NCBI GenBank assembly: GCA_029204225.1
Contig: CM055110.1
Coordinates: 22,338,881-22,402,880, forward strand
Direction: 5' to 3'
Length of the DNA stretch: 64,000 bases
DNA from: Diphasiastrum complanatum
Lineage: Eukaryota > Streptophyta > Lycopodiopsida > Lycopodiales > Lycopodiaceae
Part shown: positions 22,543 through 33,555 of the stretch, one piece after another
Position numbering within the stretch: the first letter of the stretch is position 1
Layout: each line of letters opens with the position of its first letter
The notes under the pieces: generated by a model
Database searches by the model: none
What the model saw: the letters and a program-made list of their open reading frames with translations, nothing else
What the model was told of the DNA's origin: nothing
Translations under genes and position numbers: made by a program

Positions 22543-24127
22543 AGCCACTCCAATTGCGATGGAAGGCCTCGAGAATCTTCTCATCCTTTGCAACTCTCGG
22601 ATTTCAATCCTCTTGTTCGACGTGGAGAAAAGAGACATGCTTTTCCTTCAGAGCATCCTTCTAGTGCTTCCCCATCATGCGCACGTCGTGAAGCCCACCG
22701 TGATGTTGCGGATTCCTTGCTTGTTTCCTCTGGCCAGGTGGTGCCATACTGTCCGCCCCATCTTCATCACCAGCTTTCTTCCTCTCTTTTAGTTTCTCAG
22801 CTTTCTCTTTCTTCCTCTTCTCACCCCCGTGTTCCAACTACTCCCTCTGCTGCCACCCTTCAGGCTTTGGAGCTTTTTCATCCACCGGCAAATGACTCCC
22901 TTCTCTCTTTTGTTGAGGACTTCGAACCTTATTCTGATTTACAGCTCTCAGAATCTCATTTTCTTAATGCTTTTCTACGCTGCCCTCATCTGTCAACTAG
23001 GGGTCCTTCTGGTATGGTTTAAAAGCATCTTCGTGATTGTTTTTCTCCTGATTACTCTGTTAGCGGGTTTGGTTTGCTCTTTCAAGTTTGCTCTTCCGTA
23101 GCATGTGGTCGTATTCCTCTTTCTATTGCTCGTATTCTTTGTGCTGCTCGTTTGATAGCCTTGGATAAGCTTGGTGGTGGAGTGCGTCCCATTGCTGTTG
23201 GAGAGGTTTTATACAGATTGGTTTTTAGGGCTCTTGGTTTTCAGCTCCATGATAGTTTTCATGACCACCTATTTCCTCATTAGTTTGGTTGTGCTACTCC
23301 TGGTGGTTGCGAGACAGTCATTCAAGCTTTGTGTGCTACCTTGGATCTTCATCCATATTAGATGTCCTTCAAGTGAATGTTATAAATGCTTTCAATTCTG
23401 TTTTTTGAGGGGCCATTTTTCAAGAACTTCGTGCAGTTCACGGTCATCTCGCTTAGCTCATCTCGTTTGTTCGCTCTTCTTATTCCATATATGTGCCTCT
23501 TTATTTCAGTCTTGTTTCTCACTCAGGTGATGTTTCAGTTATCTCATCTGCTTTGGGTGGTGTTCTTTTTGCTTTGGCGCGCTTTCGGGCATTGCGTGCT
23601 TCTTCTACTGCTTTTTCTTCTTCTTTGTTTCCCTCTATTGCTGATGACATGCATATTATGGGACCTGCTAATGATGTCTTTCTAGCTTTCCTACATTTCT
23701 CACAACAACTTTTGGCTTTCAGCCTCACTGTCAATCTCTCTAAGTGCATTGTTTGGTGTCCTCAGGGCCTCCTTCCCGAGCTCCCTTTACCTACATGTTT
23801 CAATACTCCGGTTGATGGGATTTGAGTGCTTGGTATTCCTATAGGTTTCTCGAATTTTGTGGCTTCCTCTTTGCGGGACACTTTGGGCGTGCATCTTCGT
23901 CATGCTGATTTGCTACCAAAGCTTGGCAATGCTCAAGTTGCTCTAGGGATTCTCACTCAATGCTTCGCTCAACGGCCAAGTTATATTCTACGGTGTGTTC
24001 ATCCCTCTCCTAATTTCGATAATACTTTATCAAATATTCTGGATCGCTTAATGGGTTCAGAATCCTTTCATATTCCCAATGGTTAGTTCGTTAAGCGACA
24101 AGTCTCTCTTCCCGCTTCGTCCGGAGG
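22543..24127 (+). pseudogene. LINE-2 reverse transcriptase, N-terminal and central part
   Basis: A non-LTR type RT unlike LINE-1. Seen: a Ser/Pro-rich N-terminus; 'LDKLGGGVRPIAVGEVLYRL' (the RT 'RPI' block); 'QFGCATPGGCET'-type sequence near 23,290, with a stop at the first residue; 'FPSIADDMHI' near 23,635 as the catalytic xADD box; and 'VNLSKCIVWCPQGL'. At least one stop (23,022) and several frameshifts. It ends within the conserved 'LPASSGGVGV' near 24,125, cut by a gypsy LTR. The C-terminal part resumes at 33,556. Confidence 0.75.
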
Positions 24128-25265
24128 TGTTGGTGTTGGCTGATTCTGACAAATCCCCAAGGTACTCGGACAGAGCAACTCAAGAGCACCTCTCACCTTA
24201 GATCGAGGAGGTCTCTGAGACAACGAGATGAACGAAAACTGAGAGCCGAGTATGAGAGCGGAGAAATGCTAGTTAGGAATGGCAAGCAAGGACTATGTAA
24301 GCCTCGTGGTGAATCCCGGAAGATGGAATGACCATGTAGGAACTAGTATTTCTAGACAAATGTAATAAATGTAAGTAGACCCCTCTTAAAGAAAGTAGAG
24401 TGAGCCACTTTTTGATGGTGAACTCTAGTGGAGAGCATTATTCCACTTTTAATTTGTGAAATGTGGAAATTCCACTAGGATGCCACCTAAAGAGCTCTCT
24501 TGCTTATTTAAGAAACTCCCTCTTTGTGAAGAGGAGCTTTTTGTGAATTGTATCTACTCCATGCTGAAATGAGAAGAGCCTCCATGAGTTAGATGCATCC
24601 ATTGAGCTCCTTGATCATGATGGTTTTCTTGAGTGATGCCCCTATGATCATGCCCTTCCATTCATATTGTGTGTGGTTGTGGATTTAAAGTGGATTAGTT
24701 TTCTTGCTTCCTAGTTGTGGATTAGATTTCATGTTTTCTTGTGGATTAATGTAGGAGCCAGCATTCAAGTAAACTAAATAGGCTAGAAATGTGGCATAAA
24801 TCTTGCATACTCTCTAACATTCTAGTTCTTGATGTTCTTGGGATGTCCAAGAATCAAAAGACTGGTTGGTTTCTTGATTCTTGGACTTCTAACATGCTGC
24901 GGATTAGTTCTTGTTTCTTGTTTTGTCAATTTATGCAAGTATAGTAGTGCTTAGAATCTGATTTCAGTTCATTTTGCATCAATCCATCGTTGTTCAACTG
25001 AGCAGTAACGTAGATCATTTGTTGAATGCATTGGCTTGTATTTTGGTTGATTATGCTTGTTCATTCAGTTCAAGAGAGACACATCCGGATGTCCTCTGAC
25101 AGGCAGGACAATACTACAATGATTATCAGCCCCTTCTGCCTAATCTGGGCCTTAAAACAAGAAAGATAATCTCAAGAAGTGCCCACAGTCTCTGTTGATA
25201 GGTAGAAGAAGAAAGAAACAAAGAAGACTAGTAAATAGATTTCATACACTGAGAATCTGTAAACA
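24128..25265 (+). repeat. LTR of a plus-strand gypsy element (~1.14 kb)
   Basis: TGTTGG... start at about 24,128 (24,134 is also possible because of a short repeat) and ...GTAAACA end at 25,265, directly followed by a tRNA-Asp-type primer binding site. No second copy of this LTR is in the window, so the boundaries rest on termini and context. Confidence 0.62.
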
Positions 25266-25283
25266 TTTGGCGCTCGTTGCCGC
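25266..25283 (+). other. Primer binding site (tRNA-Asp type)
   Basis: TTTGGCGCTCGTTGCCGC, close to the common plant TTTGGCGCCGTTGCCGGG site with one inserted base. Confidence 0.68.
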
Positions 25284-25524
25284 TTGTACTAGCACACATC
25301 ATTTACTCTAGTAGCTGCAACAGTCAATGCTCAGATCTCTGCAACTGTTCTGTAAATATTTTCAAACGTTCTGAGCTCCTCCAGACCTACTCATAACAGT
25401 TACAAAATGACTTTCCCAAACTCTTTCGATCACCACCACACCTCCGTCTGAAACCGTGTTGACCATGCATCAACAATCTCACGACATGCACCAGCCCTCA
25501 TAAGATCTACAACAACTCCTCTAA

Positions 25525-25525
<1 letters not shown>

Positions 25526-25571
<46 letters not shown>
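25526..25571. repeat. (CA)n microsatellite
   Basis: About 23 nearly perfect CA units in the leader of the plus-strand gypsy element. Confidence 0.85.
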
Positions 25572-25654
25572 CTCCTCTATTACTCTCCAACAGGCCTCCA
25601 TGCTCCCTCCCTACAGAAACACAGTGCTTCTGCCGCCCCTTCACGCTGCGCTCC

Positions 25655-26400
25655 CTTCAAATCTCAGCCGACGCTTTTTTTTTCATATCTCAACCGACAC
25701 TTTTTCTACAAATCTCAACCGACGCTTTTTCTTCAAATCTCAACCGACGCTTTTTTTTCATATCTTAGTCGACGCTTTCCTTCAAAACACAACCGACGCT
25801 TCCTTTCAAATCTCAATTGACGCTTCCTTTCAAATCTCAACCGACGTTTTTTTTTCAAATCTCAACCAATGCTTTTTTTTCAAATCTCAACCGATGATTT
25901 TTTTCAAATCTCAACCGACGCTTTTTTTCAAATCTCAACCGACGTTTTTTTTTTTCAAATCTCAACCGACGCTTTTTTGAAAATCTCAACCGACGCTTTT
26001 TTTTCAAATCTCAAATGATGGGTTCGCGTCAGATCGCGACCGACGGGTTCGCGTCAGATCTTGACCGACAGATTTTCTATCAGATCTCGACCGACGTGTT
26101 CGCGTCAGATCTCGACCGATGGATTTTCGATCAGATCTCGATCGACGGGTTCGCGTCAGATCTCGACTTATGGGTTTTCGATCAGATCTCGACCGACGGG
26201 TTCGCGTCAGATCTCGACCGACGGATTCGCATCAGATCTCGACCGATGGATTTTTTATTAGATCTTGACCGATGGATTTTTTATTAGATCTTGACCGATG
26301 GATTTTTGAGTAGATCTCGACCGACGGGTTCGCATCAGATATCGACCGATGGTTCAGGGTCCAATCTCGACCAAAGGGATTCCTCACCATCTCAACCGAC
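25655..26400. repeat. Two-part minisatellite in a gypsy leader
   Basis: About 15 units with core TCTCAACCGACGC spaced by T-runs (25,655-26,015), followed by about 15 units with core GATCTCGACCGACGG, alternating TTCGCGTCA and TTTTCGATCA spacers (26,025-26,400). Unit length is ~26-34 bp. The two cores are clearly related (TCTC[AG]ACCGACG), so one array type probably arose from the other. The peptide pattern in one frame ('RSRPT') is a by-product. Confidence 0.85.
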
Positions 26401-26641
26401 CAACTCCATGCCAAACCACAGAACTTTCAAACGACACCTCGACTGAACCACCATCTCCCCAAAGCCTTAGAGGTTGAAAAAAAAAATGCATAAACACCAA
26501 AAAAATTTTCAAAATATAAAACTGATACCACTAGAAAGCAATTTTCATACCGAGTCTCCACCTTCACTTCCTTCAACACCCTAAAAAATCCAAAAACACC
26601 AGAAACACATAACCAACACAAAAACAACACAACAGTACCCA

Positions 26642-27385
26642 ATGGCCGACAATACAGATACTTAAATCCTCGAAGATTATCCATTTGAGATCAGATCCCC
26701 TATAGTTGAACAAAACATACGTCATAGGTTCTACCAAATGCGGGCCTAAATACACGAGTCATCCACAAACTCATTCGAGAGACAAGAACCTGATAGACTG
26801 AGTCCTCACGCGCACGATCCCAATTTTATGGTGCTAAACCCTCACAGGCCATAACCAACCTTAATGGAGTCTCTGCTACCCACAATGCTCATCATGAGAG
26901 ACGTACACCCAAGCTAGATCTACCAAAGTTTGACGGTAGGTCGGACCCTCAAAGATTTATGCAAATCTTTGAGAATGCACGTGATGTGTATGGCGAAACA
27001 TCTCCCGATGCTATGGTCCAACTGTTTTCGATGACCATGATCGCTAAAGCACGTGATTGGTTTTTCAACCTTGATCGTGAAGATAAGATAGACTGGTCAA
27101 TCTTGAAAGAGTCCTTTATCAAGCGTTTTAAGCCCTTTCACTTGATCGAAAGTCCTTTTGTCAAATTGAGTAACATCAAGATGGCAAAGGATGAACTTGT
27201 ATGAGACTATATCGAGCGTCTCAAATGCCTCAAAAGTCAAGTACAGGAACAGCCCTCTAAACAGATGCTCATCATCTGGTTTTTAGTCGGCCTTCCAAGA
27301 TGGATTAGACGCGAGCTTAAATCAAATGACGAATATATGAGTCTCAAATTAGCTATGTCTGATGCCATCAGGAAGAACACAAAGG
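26642..27385 (+). pseudogene. Gypsy gag, plus-strand element
   Basis: Starts at ATG 26,642 ('MADNTDT'). The retrotransposon-gag domain is clear: 'LPKFDGRSDPQRFMQIFENA', 'KARDWFFNLDREDKIDWSIL', 'FIKRFKP' and 'LVGLPRWIRRELKSNDEYMS'. It is related to but diverged from copies A-D. Stops near 26,660 and 27,204. It breaks at about 27,385 after 'AMSDAIRKNT', where the minus-strand CACTA fragment starts. Confidence 0.78.
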
Positions 27386-28022
27386 ATCACAAACAAAAAG
27401 TATTTTCCATTTTCACCAAAACACACTTCATATATATCTTGAATAGTTCCTACATACTCAAGCTCTGCAGAAATTGGACTTTGGTCTCGTGCACTACTCC
27501 GACTTTCTTGATTAAAAGATGCCATAACACCGCAATCATAAGTTTGTCGTTTCATATCAACTCGTTCAACGCGATGATGACGACCATATGCCCACATTGC
27601 ACTATACTTTAGATACTACAACATATTAATTGTAATTAAGATAATAATCAATCATTATACAAGCTACATTGTATTTTATAAAAAAACAATAAACAAACCT
27701 TCCAATCACATCCTCTTGCAAAGTCTCATTCCATGTCCGATATGACTTGTCCATTTGATCTTGCTTGTTGGAGTGTGTCAACCATCCATTCTATGGTGCA
27801 TTGGTTAGGAAATGGCTCAACATCACGTGAAGGTGCAGCATGACCCCTATGTCTATTATGTCGATGTCTATTTCTAGCCAACGTTCTTTTTTTCTTCTCT
27901 TGTTCATATAATACCAACCACTTATCCATCACTCCAGAATTATAGAGCATGAAAGTAGAAATTTTTTCTCTAAGAAAATGTGTCATTTTCTTAGGAGCAC
28001 CCCTACCTTGGGGTTTTTTCAC
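27386..28022 (-). pseudogene. CACTA DUF4216 region and linker
   Basis: The exon at 27,726-28,022 carries a basic linker ('KKKRTLARNRHRHNRHRGH') and a possible intron at about 27,610-27,700. Then 'AELEYVGTIQDIYEV' near 27,450 resembles DUF4216, the small domain C-terminal to TNP2 in plant CACTA transposases. Confidence 0.6.
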
Positions 28023-28025
28023 CTT

Positions 28026-28211
28026 TTACCTATTGTTCTCCTCATCATTCCATAGCCGTGGAGTAGACGGATGTATTTTAAGCAAAAATTCAGTGACATA
28101 AATAAGAGATTCTTGCGCTAACCACCCCTCGGCCATACTTCCCTCTGGTCTTGCCTTTTGACGCACAAAATCTTTCAAAACTTTCATGAATCTCTCCAAA
28201 AAAACATCCAC
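28026..28211 (-). pseudogene. CACTA DUF4218 exon
   Basis: 'FLERFMKVLKDFVRQKARPE' and 'GSMAEGWLAQESLIYVTEFL' match the conserved DUF4218 pattern ERxxxxLKxxVRxxARPEGSIAEGYxxEE found downstream of TNP2. Confidence 0.78.
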
Positions 28212-28399
28212 CTATAAACATTTATTGCATGATAAGAGCAATGTTCAATGACATTAAAAAAAATGATGCTAAATATATTGAAGCCACAAAAACCAAAATA
28301 ATATATTTTGTACCTTGAGTGCACAGGACTGGCAATACCAATTTCTTGGACCAAGTGATGGAGGTTGGAAAAATCTCTCTCAAGCATCCTCATCTATCT

Positions 28400-29450
28400 C
28401 ACGAATCTCCTTGTCACACATCCATTAACACCATATTTGTAGCATACGATCATCATATGACTTTATTGTCTTGTATTAATACTATCTTTTTTGCCCACCA
28501 AGTGTTTCCATATTGATTCACCCACATTTTTGAATATATGCATAGGATCAAGCAAGTGATTGATCAAAAGTTTATTCCAATATGGTAGACAATGAAAGAT
28601 AGATAGTTTTTTCATACCAGTGATTGGCTTGGCCTCAAATTCAATCCAGAGCTAGTGCCAATCTGCCATGGACATTCTCTTTGGAGGCATCCTTGTTTCC
28701 GTCTTTCCTCCAAATCCCCATCTTTGTGTATGCCGAAACGAATGATCCTCATGCAAGTATTTGCGATGATTTTCATATACAACTTTGCTTAGATGACGTG
28801 AGTGTCGAGCATCAATATTCGGTCCACAAACAAGACACGCGTGATATCCGGAAGTTGTAAAACCTCAAGAAATCAAATGCAATTCAATTTGCTTGTAGAT
28901 CAAAAAATTAAACATAAATAGCAAAAATAGAAAAAATAAATATATAGAATATACGGATGATCTTATATTCTAATCACCTGAACAATCACCCAATCCTGGA
29001 TAGTCATGCATTGTCCACATTAGAATTGCCCGCAACAAAAAGTTGTTGTCTTGTATTGGACGTGAGATGTCATACGCTTGGACACTCTTTCATAATAGCT
29101 CCAATTCTTCAACTAACGGTGCAAAGTATACATCCATATTTTTTACTTTGTGTTTTTCATAAATTAAAAGTGCTAACATGAGATGTCCTTTTTTTATAGT
29201 TAGCCAAGGTGGAATGTTGTAGTTGACCAACACCACTGGCCAAGTAGACCACGTGCTTGACATCTTGCCAAAGGGATTCACCCCATCTGTTGCAAGTCCA
29301 AATCTTATGTTTCTAGATTCACTTGCAAAACATGGATACTCTTTGTCAATGTGTTTCCATGCATGAGAATCTGAGGGTACTCTCATAACCCCATCTGAAG
29401 AACGGTGGCTAGCATGCCAATTCATCAGTTTTGCAAGAGATTTGCAACGA
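28400..29450 (-). pseudogene. CACTA TNP2 transposase domain
   Basis: 'FGLATDGVNPFGKMSSTWST' and 'WPVVLVNYNIPPWLTIKKGH' are diagnostic of TNP2. 'LLIYEKHKVKNMDVYFAPLV' and 'EELELLWKSVQAYD' follow. After a probable intron (about 28,865-28,965) come 'GYHACLVCGPNIDARHSRHL', 'KYLHEDHSFRHTQRWGFGG' and, near 28,550, 'NHLLDPMHIFKNVGESIW'. A frameshift and stops are present near 28,640. Confidence 0.85.
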
Positions 29451-29660
29451 ATATCTTCCACCATTCCTCGTGGATGAACTGTCGTTTGATCAGCTAGCTT
29501 AATAGCAAAAGTAACAGGTTTGATCTTTGTAAGGCCCCATTTTGCACATAGCTTTGTAGAGATCAGGTTAACTCCTGAACTGCCATCTATCACGATTGCT
29601 TCTTTAGGAAATTGTCTATGCTGTATCGGTAGAGTGATATTCTTTTGTTCACTTTCTCAA
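29451..29660 (-). pseudogene. Gypsy copy D protease start
   Basis: Retropepsin-like: 'VIDGSSGVNLISTKLCAKWG' and 'FAIKLADQTTVHPRGMVED'. The canonical D-[ST]-G catalytic triplet reads D-G-S/S-G here, so activity is doubtful. The frame runs without a stop into the CACTA TNP2 sequence. Confidence 0.72.
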
Positions 29661-29746
29661 GCGGCTCCAACATGGAGTACTTCGTTAGATTCTTCAAATC
29701 CAGCACAAAAAAGCGACTCCTGATGGACTTTTGGTTCTTCTTGAGC

Positions 29747-31592
29747 TTACTTTTGCATTAAGACTTCTTTTGCTTTTGGCACCAACTTCAGAAATTCTCC
29801 CAATAAAATATTGATCTTACTAGACAAAATGTTCATGAGTAGTTCTGTTTGCGGTGCTTCTGGTTCAGTCATCTTGAAGGGTTTTTCAAGATGATGTAAT
29901 TGATCATTCATATCCGTACGTAAATTTCTTGAATGTTGCAATGGTGAAGACCGAACTTCAACTGTGGATTTAGCAGCTTCAAGCTCCTCTTCTTCTTGCA
30001 GATGTTTAATCCACTGCCTCATATTCTGATATCTTCGTTTTTCTGCATTAAGATTTGGATAGACTCTCGATGCTATTGGTGTATCGTTCAATGATATAGA
30101 ATAAGCATGTACTGGATCCACTACTGGTTCTTTTTGCTTCTGTGCTCTGGTGACCACCATCAAGGGTGCACTTGATTTATTCTGAGCTACTGGTCTTTGC
30201 TTGATTGTTATCAAATTTACAGGTGCTATAGCTAGTGGTGGCTTCGGTCTTGCTGGACAGTCTTTATAGCAATGCCCATAACCCCAGTCACGACAGAATG
30301 GTACAAATTTTCCTTTATTTGGACATTCTGTAACTCTGTGATTTTCTCCACATGCAAAGCATCCAAGTGGTGCTCTGGTCCAATTTCTAGAAGCTTGTTG
30401 TTGAGCGGCAGTATAAATGGCATACTGATATGAAGATCCACCTTCCTGATCATTACCATAGTTCCATTGCTCAGCACTTCCGTAAGGTTCTGGTTCCATC
30501 AAATTGGCAGGAGGAGCGGAGTGCTTCGGTGGGGCAGGTAAAGCTAAATGTTATGGGTATCCAAGAGCAGATTGTCGCGGTCTTACTGTTGGATTACCTC
30601 CATACCGCGGTTCTCGATATCCCATCTGGGCATACCGTTGTTGAATTATCTGAGGGTTGAAGTCGCAAAAAGCAGTCTCATGATCAGGTGAATTACACAG
30701 GTGGCAAACACTGAGTTCCATTCGTTTTCAATTGAGGACACTCATTTGCTGTGTGATTTCTTGTACAAATAGAACACCAGACATTTTCCCTGGTAGAAAA
30801 AGTCTTTGCAAGCTTTTCAGGTTCCTTGTTTGCTTCCCCGTGAAAAATTTTCGATGCTTTGATCTTCTCATCAAATTGCAACTGCAACTTTTCCATCTGT
30901 TTTTGTTGGTTCTTCCCAAGTTTCTCGAACTCATTGAGCATCATTTCTGCAGTAGCATTGGCATTCGTTGATGCAATAGTGGTGGATGTCGTAGTAGTCT
31001 GCTCTGTTGTATAAGGCAACATACTAATATTTGGCTCCTCATCTGAATCTTCATCCTCCTCCCGAATTGCATTGTCCATAGCATTTTGCAAGAGTGCATA
31101 CTCATTATGGCATTTCAACTCACGTCTAATCCGTTTAGGTAGACTTGACAAAAACCACATAATCATGGCATTTTCGTTAATCAGCTCATGTTCGCATTCA
31201 GATCTAAGGCGTTTCACCCGTCTAATGTAATCTCGAACCATTTTCCGCTTTCCCATTTTAATTTTACTTAAAAGTAGAAAAGGGTCTTCCATAAACTTTC
31301 GCGGTTTGAATCGTGTGATAAGGGCTCGTTAACAACCTCCCAATCTGTACGTTCAGTTTCGTCTTGGTTATAGTACCAATCTTGTGCCTGTTAAGGCCAT
31401 AGGAAACAGTTTAAGTTTATCTTGAGGATAAATCTCACCATAGACTTCACAAGATTCAGCATAGATCTGCAGAAATCTAACTGGATCTGTTAATCCATTA
31501 TATTTCGATAGATCCCAACGGGGTGCTCTTCTAACAATAATTAGATCGACTTCCTGTGGAGCACCTCCAGGAGCAGCTCTAGAGACAGCCAT
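29747..31592 (-). pseudogene. Gypsy copy D gag with four zinc-knuckle-like motifs
   Basis: Probable start at 'MAVSRAAPGG' (31,592). Retrotransposon-gag domain: 'VRFLQIYAESCEVYGEI', 'DYIRRVKRLRSECEHELINE', 'LPKRIRRELKCHNEYALL'. Then an acidic stretch, a coiled-coil-like Gln-rich region, and CCHC-like motifs 'CSICTRNHTANEC' (~30,760), 'CHLCNSPDHETAFC' (~30,690), 'CFACGENHRVTEC' (~30,350) and 'CRDWGYGHCYKDC' (~30,280). The longest intact segment is 29,747-30,502, with a basic stretch and a possible helical end. Frameshifts lie near 31,330, 30,720 and 30,550. Confidence 0.82.
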
Positions 31593-32810
31593 CTTTACAA
31601 ATTTAGATCAAGCAGACAATGAGATTGGATCTAGATTTTTTAATCACAACTATCTCATATCAGATCTACTAGATCTATTCCATTTTTCAAGAATCTGATT
31701 CTATATCATGAAAAAGTTTTCGAGATTCGATCAATCGATACTTCTCAAAAAATGATAAATCTCTCATAATACAATTCAAAATATATCAAATTTGATCCAA
31801 ATTTTGACAGAGACTTGATTTAGAAAATCAGAAACTTAAAATAGGTATGGCGAAGGTTCACTAGGCGAAGATTGACTCGGCGAAGGTTCAATAGTACTAT
31901 TTTGGACAAAAATCTCTATGAACAATTTTTTTTTGATGATTTCTTGGGAAATATCCTTCGCCGACCTCTCAAGTGAAAGATCTGACACAGATACAATTAT
32001 GGAAAAAACGGACGAAGGTTTTTGACACAAGAAAATACAGTTTCGGATGGTTGGCGAGGGTAAAATTCAAGATTTTCTATGATTAGATCAAGAAAAATCT
32101 TGGGCGAACTCAAAAATAGTATTTTACTATAAATAGAATGTTTTGGAAACTCGGCGAAGGTTATGGCAAAGGATCAAGAGTAATACTGGTAATTTTGCAA
32201 AAAAGTGACTTTTTTGGCAAAAATATGGCAATATGACAACTGAGCCTCTGAAACGCTTTTTATTTTTGGTATTATTCTTCGTCGACTTGGCATTAGATAG
32301 ATCTGAATCACACCTGTGCATAGTGAATCGGGCGAAGGTTTTTTTTTTTTTGTATTTTTAGGGTTTTGATGATTTTTTGGTGTTTTTTAACGATTTTTTT
32401 GATGTTTTGGAAATCTGCTGGGAATTTATCTTTGCCCCTCAAACTGAAGGTTCTGTGATCAAAACCGAAGGTGTCTGCAACTCGGCGAAGGTTTCTTAAA
32501 AGAGGATAAAAAGTTCTAAGTTCTGATGACGCTTTTTGTCTCTTTTTGACCAAATCTGATAGATTTACTGACTTTTGTTATTTTCTCTGATATCTCAGAT
32601 CCAAATGGATCTTAAGATTGGTGATCTGAATAGCTTTCCATGTTTTAACAATCAGATTAGATTTCAAACAAGCAAATCCACTCAAATCAAGCAAAATCAA
32701 TCGCAAACTAACCCTAAAATGCAGATCTAACACTATTCATGCCAAGACAAGATGCCTAATGCAAGCTAACCATCCAACAATAATGCTGCAAACTGAAAAA
32801 GCGACGTAGC
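31593..32810 (-). other. Gypsy copy D leader with recurring CGAAGGTT motif
   Basis: Non-coding. On the + strand the motif (G)GCGAAGGTT(T) recurs at irregular spacing between about 31,850 and 32,500, at least six times counting close variants, often preceded by CTCG. Confidence 0.6.
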
Positions 32811-32830
32811 TCCTCGGCAACGGCGCCAAA
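32811..32830 (-). other. Gypsy copy D primer binding site (tRNA-Asp type)
   Basis: Reads TTTGGCGCCGTTGCCGAGGA on the minus strand, two bases from the LTR end. It is complementary in type to the 3' end of plant tRNA-Asp. Confidence 0.78.
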
Positions 32831-32832
32831 AT

Positions 32833-33555
32833 TGTAGTGGGTTTCTTTCCTTGCCTAACCTGAATCCAAGATCTAGTCAATCTAGCATCATAGAGACGGA
32901 GTTAGTTGTCACGCGTAGGTTCGTTCCCATGAGAGCGATAGTTTAGTTCAGATTTCAGCATGAATGGAAGATCTAAATCTAACTCTACATCCATTAACCC
33001 TACTCATTAACTCTAAGATCCATTAACACTACGATCCACAACAAAGATAGCTTACTCTTTCTCTCTCATAAAAAGTATAGTAACACTCAATCCCAATAAC
33101 ATTCGGATCCATAAATTAGCAAAATCCAAAGAAAGCATGAGAGATGGAGAAGGGAAGAAGAAGAACAAGGACATTCATCAATCCATTTCTGAAGAGAACC
33201 AATCTGCTTTATTGAAATGAGGAATTGAACATGAGGAACAACTCGAGTTGGTCCCTTCTTCTAGTAGAGAGGAGGAACCTGGCCTCTGAATCCTATTGGT
33301 CCAGTCTTGCCTCTCTTTTTATTCAAATTTAAAAAAGTGTGGGAACCATCAAAATTGGAGGGAAACCCAACTTTATTCACTAACTTGACATTAAGGCCCT
33401 GCGACATTAAAAGTCCCGCAAAAAGGCCTAAAGTCCTTTTATTGACTTTTAACTAATCAATCAAATAACTATGTGATCATCGGGTTGGACTTACACACGC
33501 AGGGTGCCAAATCCCTAGGGTTAGGGTTGCCTTGGGATTCGCAAACCCTCCAACA
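32833..33555 (-). repeat. Gypsy copy D 5' LTR (723 bp)
   Basis: On the + strand TGTAGTGGG...CCTCCAACA; on the minus strand it starts TGTTGGAGGG. It is placed by the primer site on its left and resumption of LINE-2 coding sequence on its right. No partner LTR is in the window. Confidence 0.72.

Larger units (their letters stand above)
27386..29450 (-). mobile_element. CACTA (En/Spm) transposase fragment
   Basis: Minus-strand remains of a CACTA transposase with introns, in normal order TNP2, DUF4218, DUF4216. No CACTA terminal repeats or subterminal repeats are seen, so it is a fragment. On both sides it abuts gypsy sequence: plus-strand gag on the left, minus-strand protease of copy D on the right. 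It may be an internally captured or deletion-derived fragment. Confidence 0.82.
29451..33555 (-). mobile_element. Gypsy copy D, 5' half (LTR, PBS, gag, protease)
   Basis: The best copy of the multi-knuckle family: 5' LTR, tRNA-Asp-type primer site, ~1.2-kb leader, gag and start of protease, then cut by the CACTA fragment. RT, RNase H, integrase and 3' LTR are absent. It lies inside LINE-2, whose C-terminal part continues right of the LTR. Confidence 0.8.

Noticed and set aside
25600-26287. Repetitive open frames with 'KSQPT' and 'RSRPT' as a repeat protein gene
   Set aside because: All three frames stay open in the second array because the unit lacks stops; it is leader DNA of a gypsy element.
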